Source: Pseudazoarcus pumilus (GTDB taxonomy: Bacteria > Pseudomonadota > Gammaproteobacteria > Burkholderiales > Rhodocyclaceae). Taken from it: a stretch of DNA of 64,000 nucleotides. This document shows, piece by piece, positions 61,595 to 64,000 of the stretch. The stretch covers positions 2,108,001 through 2,172,000 of the forward strand of contig NZ_CP025682.1 in the NCBI RefSeq assembly GCF_002872475.1, in the 5' to 3' direction. Every line of letters starts with the position of its first letter. Position 1 is the stretch's first letter. Below the pieces are notes generated by a model. The model searched no databases. It had not been told where the DNA came from and saw nothing but the letters and a program-made list of their open reading frames with translations. A program made the position numbers and the translations under genes.

Positions 61595-62739
61595 CGCGCC
61601 TCCCGCGCCGCGTGTGCCAGCGCTTCGAGCGCCTCGTCGAGCGCGGCCGACTGCGCCGCGTCGAGCGGCGCATCGGCCACCTCGCGGAAGAAGTCGGCGA
61701 ACAGCGCACGCGTGTCGAGTTCGCGCGAGCGTGCACGCCCTGCTCCGCCGGCGCCGGCGGCCGAGAGCACGGTGCGCTCGCAGCCGAGCACGTTGGGCCA
61801 GGCTTCGCGCAGGCGCGCCATGGGGTCGAGCAGCGCGCCACGATCGGTGAGGCTGGCGAAGACGTAGTCCTCACGCGCGGCATCCGCGGCGGATGCGGCG
61901 AGCAGTTCGTCCAGCGTGCCGCTGAGCACGCGCAGGTCGCGCAGCGGCGTGAGCGCAATTTCCTCGATGTTCAGCTCGCCCGGCGCGCCGAGTTCGACCA
62001 GCGACACGCTCTTGGCATGCGCGGCCTCGGAAAAGGAGTACTTCAGCAAGGAACCGGAATAGCGCACGTGATCGGCGCCGGCGCGTTGCGGCCGGTGCAG
62101 GTGGCCGAGCGCGACATAGTCGAAGCCTTTGAGCAGGCGCGCATCGACCGCGCCGCTGCCGCCCACCGACAGCGGCCGCTCGGAGTCGCTCTCGGCACCT
62201 CCCGCGACGAAGGCATGCGCCACGACCACGCTGCGCGCGCCGGCCGGATGCTTGGCGCGCACGCGCTCGAGCAACGCCGCCAGCGCCGCCTCGTGGCCGG
62301 AAATCTCCATGCCGAGCGCGTCGCGCACCAGCGCCGGCTCGGCATACGGCAGCGCATGGACGACGACGCGGCCCCATTCGTCGTCAAAGGCCACGCCCTC
62401 GTTCAGCGCATCGACGCGACCGACGATGGTGAGCCCGCGCGAAGCGAGCAGGCGCGCGCCGAAGCCGAGGCGGTCCGGGCTGTCGTGATTGCCGGCGATG
62501 ACGATGGTCGGCACGCCCTCGCCCAGCACGATGCGCGAGAGTGTGTCGTCGAGCAGATTGACCGCTTCGGCCGGCGGCACGGCGCGGTCATAGACGTCGC
62601 CGGCGATCAGCACCGCATCGGGCCGGGTGTCGCGCACGAGTGCCACGAACTGGTCGAGCACGTGCGCCTGATCCTCGATCAGCGAGCGGCCGTGCAGAAT
62701 GCGGCCGAGATGCCAGTCGGCGGTGTGGAGGAATCGCAT
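61591..62739 (-). CDS. sbcD: SbcD exonuclease subunit (Mre11-like nuclease)
   Basis: Metal-dependent nuclease partner of SbcC. The 382-residue protein has the Mre11 phosphoesterase motifs: TADWHLGR, GDVYDRA, GNHDSPDRL and GHLHRPQ. It is the first gene of the sbcDC operon and ends overlapping sbcC by four bases. GGAAT/CCCCGC region upstream shows no clear promoter. Confidence 0.96.
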   Translation of the reverse strand: MRFLHTADWHLGRILHGRSLIEDQAHVLDQFVALVRDTRPDAVLIAGDVYDRAVPPAEAVNLLDDTLSRIVLGEGVPTIVIAGNHDSPDRLGFGARLLASRGLTIVGRVDALNEGVAFDDEWGRVVVHALPYAEPALVRDALGMEISGHEAALAALLERVRAKHPAGARSVVVAHAFVAGGAESDSERPLSVGGSGAVDARLLKGFDYVALGHLHRPQRAGADHVRYSGSLLKYSFSEAAHAKSVSLVELGAPGELNIEEIALTPLRDLRVLSGTLDELLAASAADAAREDYVFASLTDRGALLDPMARLREAWPNVLGCERTVLSAAGAGGAGRARSRELDTRALFADFFREVADAPLDAAQSAALDEALEALAHAAREAR

Positions 62740-62825
62740 GCGGGGCCTTCAATGAAATCGGCCCCGATGATGGGCGCGCCACGGCGGGCGCGCAAGCGGC
62801 GGCAGGCTTGCCGCCGATCATCCGC

Positions 62826-63362
62826 TCAGAGCACGCCCTCGATGGCCGCGCGCAATTCCTGCGCACCCGGCTCGACGCGGCTCGGGAAAGCCGCGACCAC
62901 GCGCCCCGAACGATCGACCACGTACTTGTGGAAGTTCCATTGCGGCGGCTCGCCGGACTGGCGCGCCAGTTCGCGAAACAGCGGGTGGGCGCCCTCGCCG
63001 CGTACCGGGATGGTGGCGAACATGTCGAAGGTGACGCCGAAGTTCACGAAACACACCTCGGCCGCCTTGGCCTCGTCCTTCGCTTCCTGGTTGAAGTCGT
63101 CGGACGAGAATCCGAGCACGCGCAAACCGCGCTCGGCGTATTCCTTGTGCACCGTCTCCAGCCCCTCGAACTGGCGCGTGAAGCCGCAGTGGCTGGCGGT
63201 GTTGACGATCAGCAGGGGCTGTCCGGCATAACGGTCGAGCTTGACCGTCTCGGGCGAATGCAGGCGGCGCAGTTCATGACCGAGCAGCGCGTCGTCACCC
63301 GCAGCAGGCAACGAAGTGACTACGACAGCGGCAGCAACAAACATTGAACGGGCAAACTTCAT
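62826..63362 (-). CDS. Exported glutathione peroxidase family protein
   Basis: Thiol peroxidase of 178 residues with a signal peptide (KFARSMFVAAAVVVTSLPAAG), which is less common in this family. The peroxidatic Cys is in NTASHCGFTRQFEGLE and the WNFHKYVVD block supplies the conserved Trp. The third motif differs from the usual PCNQF (here FSSDDFNQEA), so thioredoxin-like proteins may be the reductant. Start ATG at 63362 has GGAGG upstream. Confidence 0.88.
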   Translation of the reverse strand: MKFARSMFVAAAVVVTSLPAAGDDALLGHELRRLHSPETVKLDRYAGQPLLIVNTASHCGFTRQFEGLETVHKEYAERGLRVLGFSSDDFNQEAKDEAKAAEVCFVNFGVTFDMFATIPVRGEGAHPLFRELARQSGEPPQWNFHKYVVDRSGRVVAAFPSRVEPGAQELRAAIEGVL

Positions 63363-63456
63363 GGGGGCTCCCTCCGACCCGGCGCAACACGCCTTTTGAC
63401 AAACACGGGCGCTTCGACCACGCTTGCGCGCTTTCGTGCCCGTGCCGCATTGCACC

Positions 63457-64000
63457 ATGGAAGCCCTACTCTGGTATCAGTACGTCCTGATCGGACTCAT
63501 CTTCGTGTGGAGCGGCTTCGTCCGCTCCGGGCTGGGCTTCGGCGGCGCCGCGCTGGCCTTGCCCTTCCTGCTGCTGGTGGTCAACGACCCGCTGGTGTTC
63601 CTGCCCATCGTGGCCGTGCATCTGCTGATCTTCTCCAGCCTCATCGCATGGAAAGGCCACCGCGCGACAAAGGCTCGCGCAAGTGACGACCCGGCCGCCA
63701 GCAACATCGACTGGGCGTACCTGAAGTGGTCGCTGAAGGTCATGATCGTGCCCAAGATCATCGGCGTGCTCGGCCTGCTCACCCTGCCGCCGCGCGTGAT
63801 GAGCACCATCATCTTCAGCATCGTCATCGCCTATGCCATCGGCTACGTACTCAACAAGCCCATCCGCAGCACCGGCCGCAAACTCGACTTCGTGCTGCTC
63901 TCGCTCGGCGGCTACGCCAGCGGCGCATCCCTGATCGGCGCACCGCTGATCGCCGCCGTGTATGCCTCGCACGTAGCCAAGCACCAGCTGCGCGATACGC
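63457..64000 (+). CDS. TSUP (TauE/SafE) family permease, N-terminal part (cut by window edge)
   Basis: Reading from ATG at 63457, the frame stays open to the window edge (181 codons). It encodes a membrane protein: VWSGFVRSGLGFGGAALALPFLLLV is the TSUP first signature, and helices at IVAVHLLIFSSLIA and VMIVPKIIGVLGLL follow. The second half GGYASGASLIGAPLIAAV is the second signature. Substrate unknown. It is divergent from the glutathione peroxidase gene. Confidence 0.85.
   Translation, partial: MEALLWYQYVLIGLIFVWSGFVRSGLGFGGAALALPFLLLVVNDPLVFLPIVAVHLLIFSSLIAWKGHRATKARASDDPAASNIDWAYLKWSLKVMIVPKIIGVLGLLTLPPRVMSTIIFSIVIAYAIGYVLNKPIRSTGRKLDFVLLSLGGYASGASLIGAPLIAAVYASHVAKHQLRDT

Overview
The window is high-GC proteobacterial chromosome, dense with genes and with no phage, plasmid or insertion-sequence genes. 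The gene set (FabI, PpiD, ClpB, a molybdenum-cofactor operon, a complete SiaABCD-like module, SbcCD, split chromate transporter, TRAP and Yej-type uptake proteins, BLUF sensor, MNIO/DUF692 cluster) fits a free-living Beta- or Gammaproteobacterium. A Thauera/Azoarcus-like Rhodocyclales member is my best guess, but nothing in the sequence proves it.

Layout. 0-9 kb: start of selO (cut by the left edge), fabI, a PpiD-type chaperone, a large MASE1-CHASE-GGDEF-EAL c-di-GMP protein and clpB with a recognisable heat-shock promoter. 9-12.4 kb: leftward molybdopterin operon mobB-moeA-moaD-moaE that runs into a TSUP permease. 12.4-21 kb: GNAT enzyme, YihY membrane protein, amidotransferase plus cupin, sodC, then a LysR regulator divergent from a fluoroacetate-dehalogenase-type hydrolase and a D-malate/tartrate dehydrogenase, a DUF3750 protein and an orphan Tat-exported TRAP binding protein. 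21-25 kb: deaD-type helicase, tRNA-Leu, small conserved genes and a Phd-like antitoxin/zeta-like kinase pair with a nested palindromic operator. 25.3-28 kb: an MNIO (DUF692) RiPP operon: Cys-repeat precursor, MNIO enzyme and DUF2063 partner. The precursor reading frame is broken by one extra base. 28-35 kb: phosphodiesterase, Na+/solute symporter, a Gly-Cys-Gly tRNA operon, split chromate transporter and small lipoproteins. 35-38.8 kb: retropepsin-like lipoprotein, 7TM inactive transglutaminase and ATP-grasp ligase, ending in an overlapping BLUF photoreceptor. 38.8-46 kb: leftward peptide ABC transporter operon plus an AEC carrier. 46-52 kb: three peptidoglycan enzymes, then glycosyltransferase and polysaccharide deacetylase. 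52-57.5 kb: siaABCD-like operon followed by an unknown protein and a PIG-L deacetylase. 57.6-64 kb: CBS-BON protein, sbcDC, exported glutathione peroxidase and a second TSUP permease cut by the right edge.

The parts most worth following up are the MNIO RiPP locus with its frameshifted EGxCG precursor and strong intergenic hairpin, the peptide-modification trio coupled to a BLUF sensor, the Phd/zeta-kinase module, the dehalogenase-malate dehydrogenase cluster, and the Sia operon with its coupled downstream genes. A small dispersed palindromic repeat occurs at least twice (16811 and 47203); the second copy supplies the stop codon of an MltB gene.
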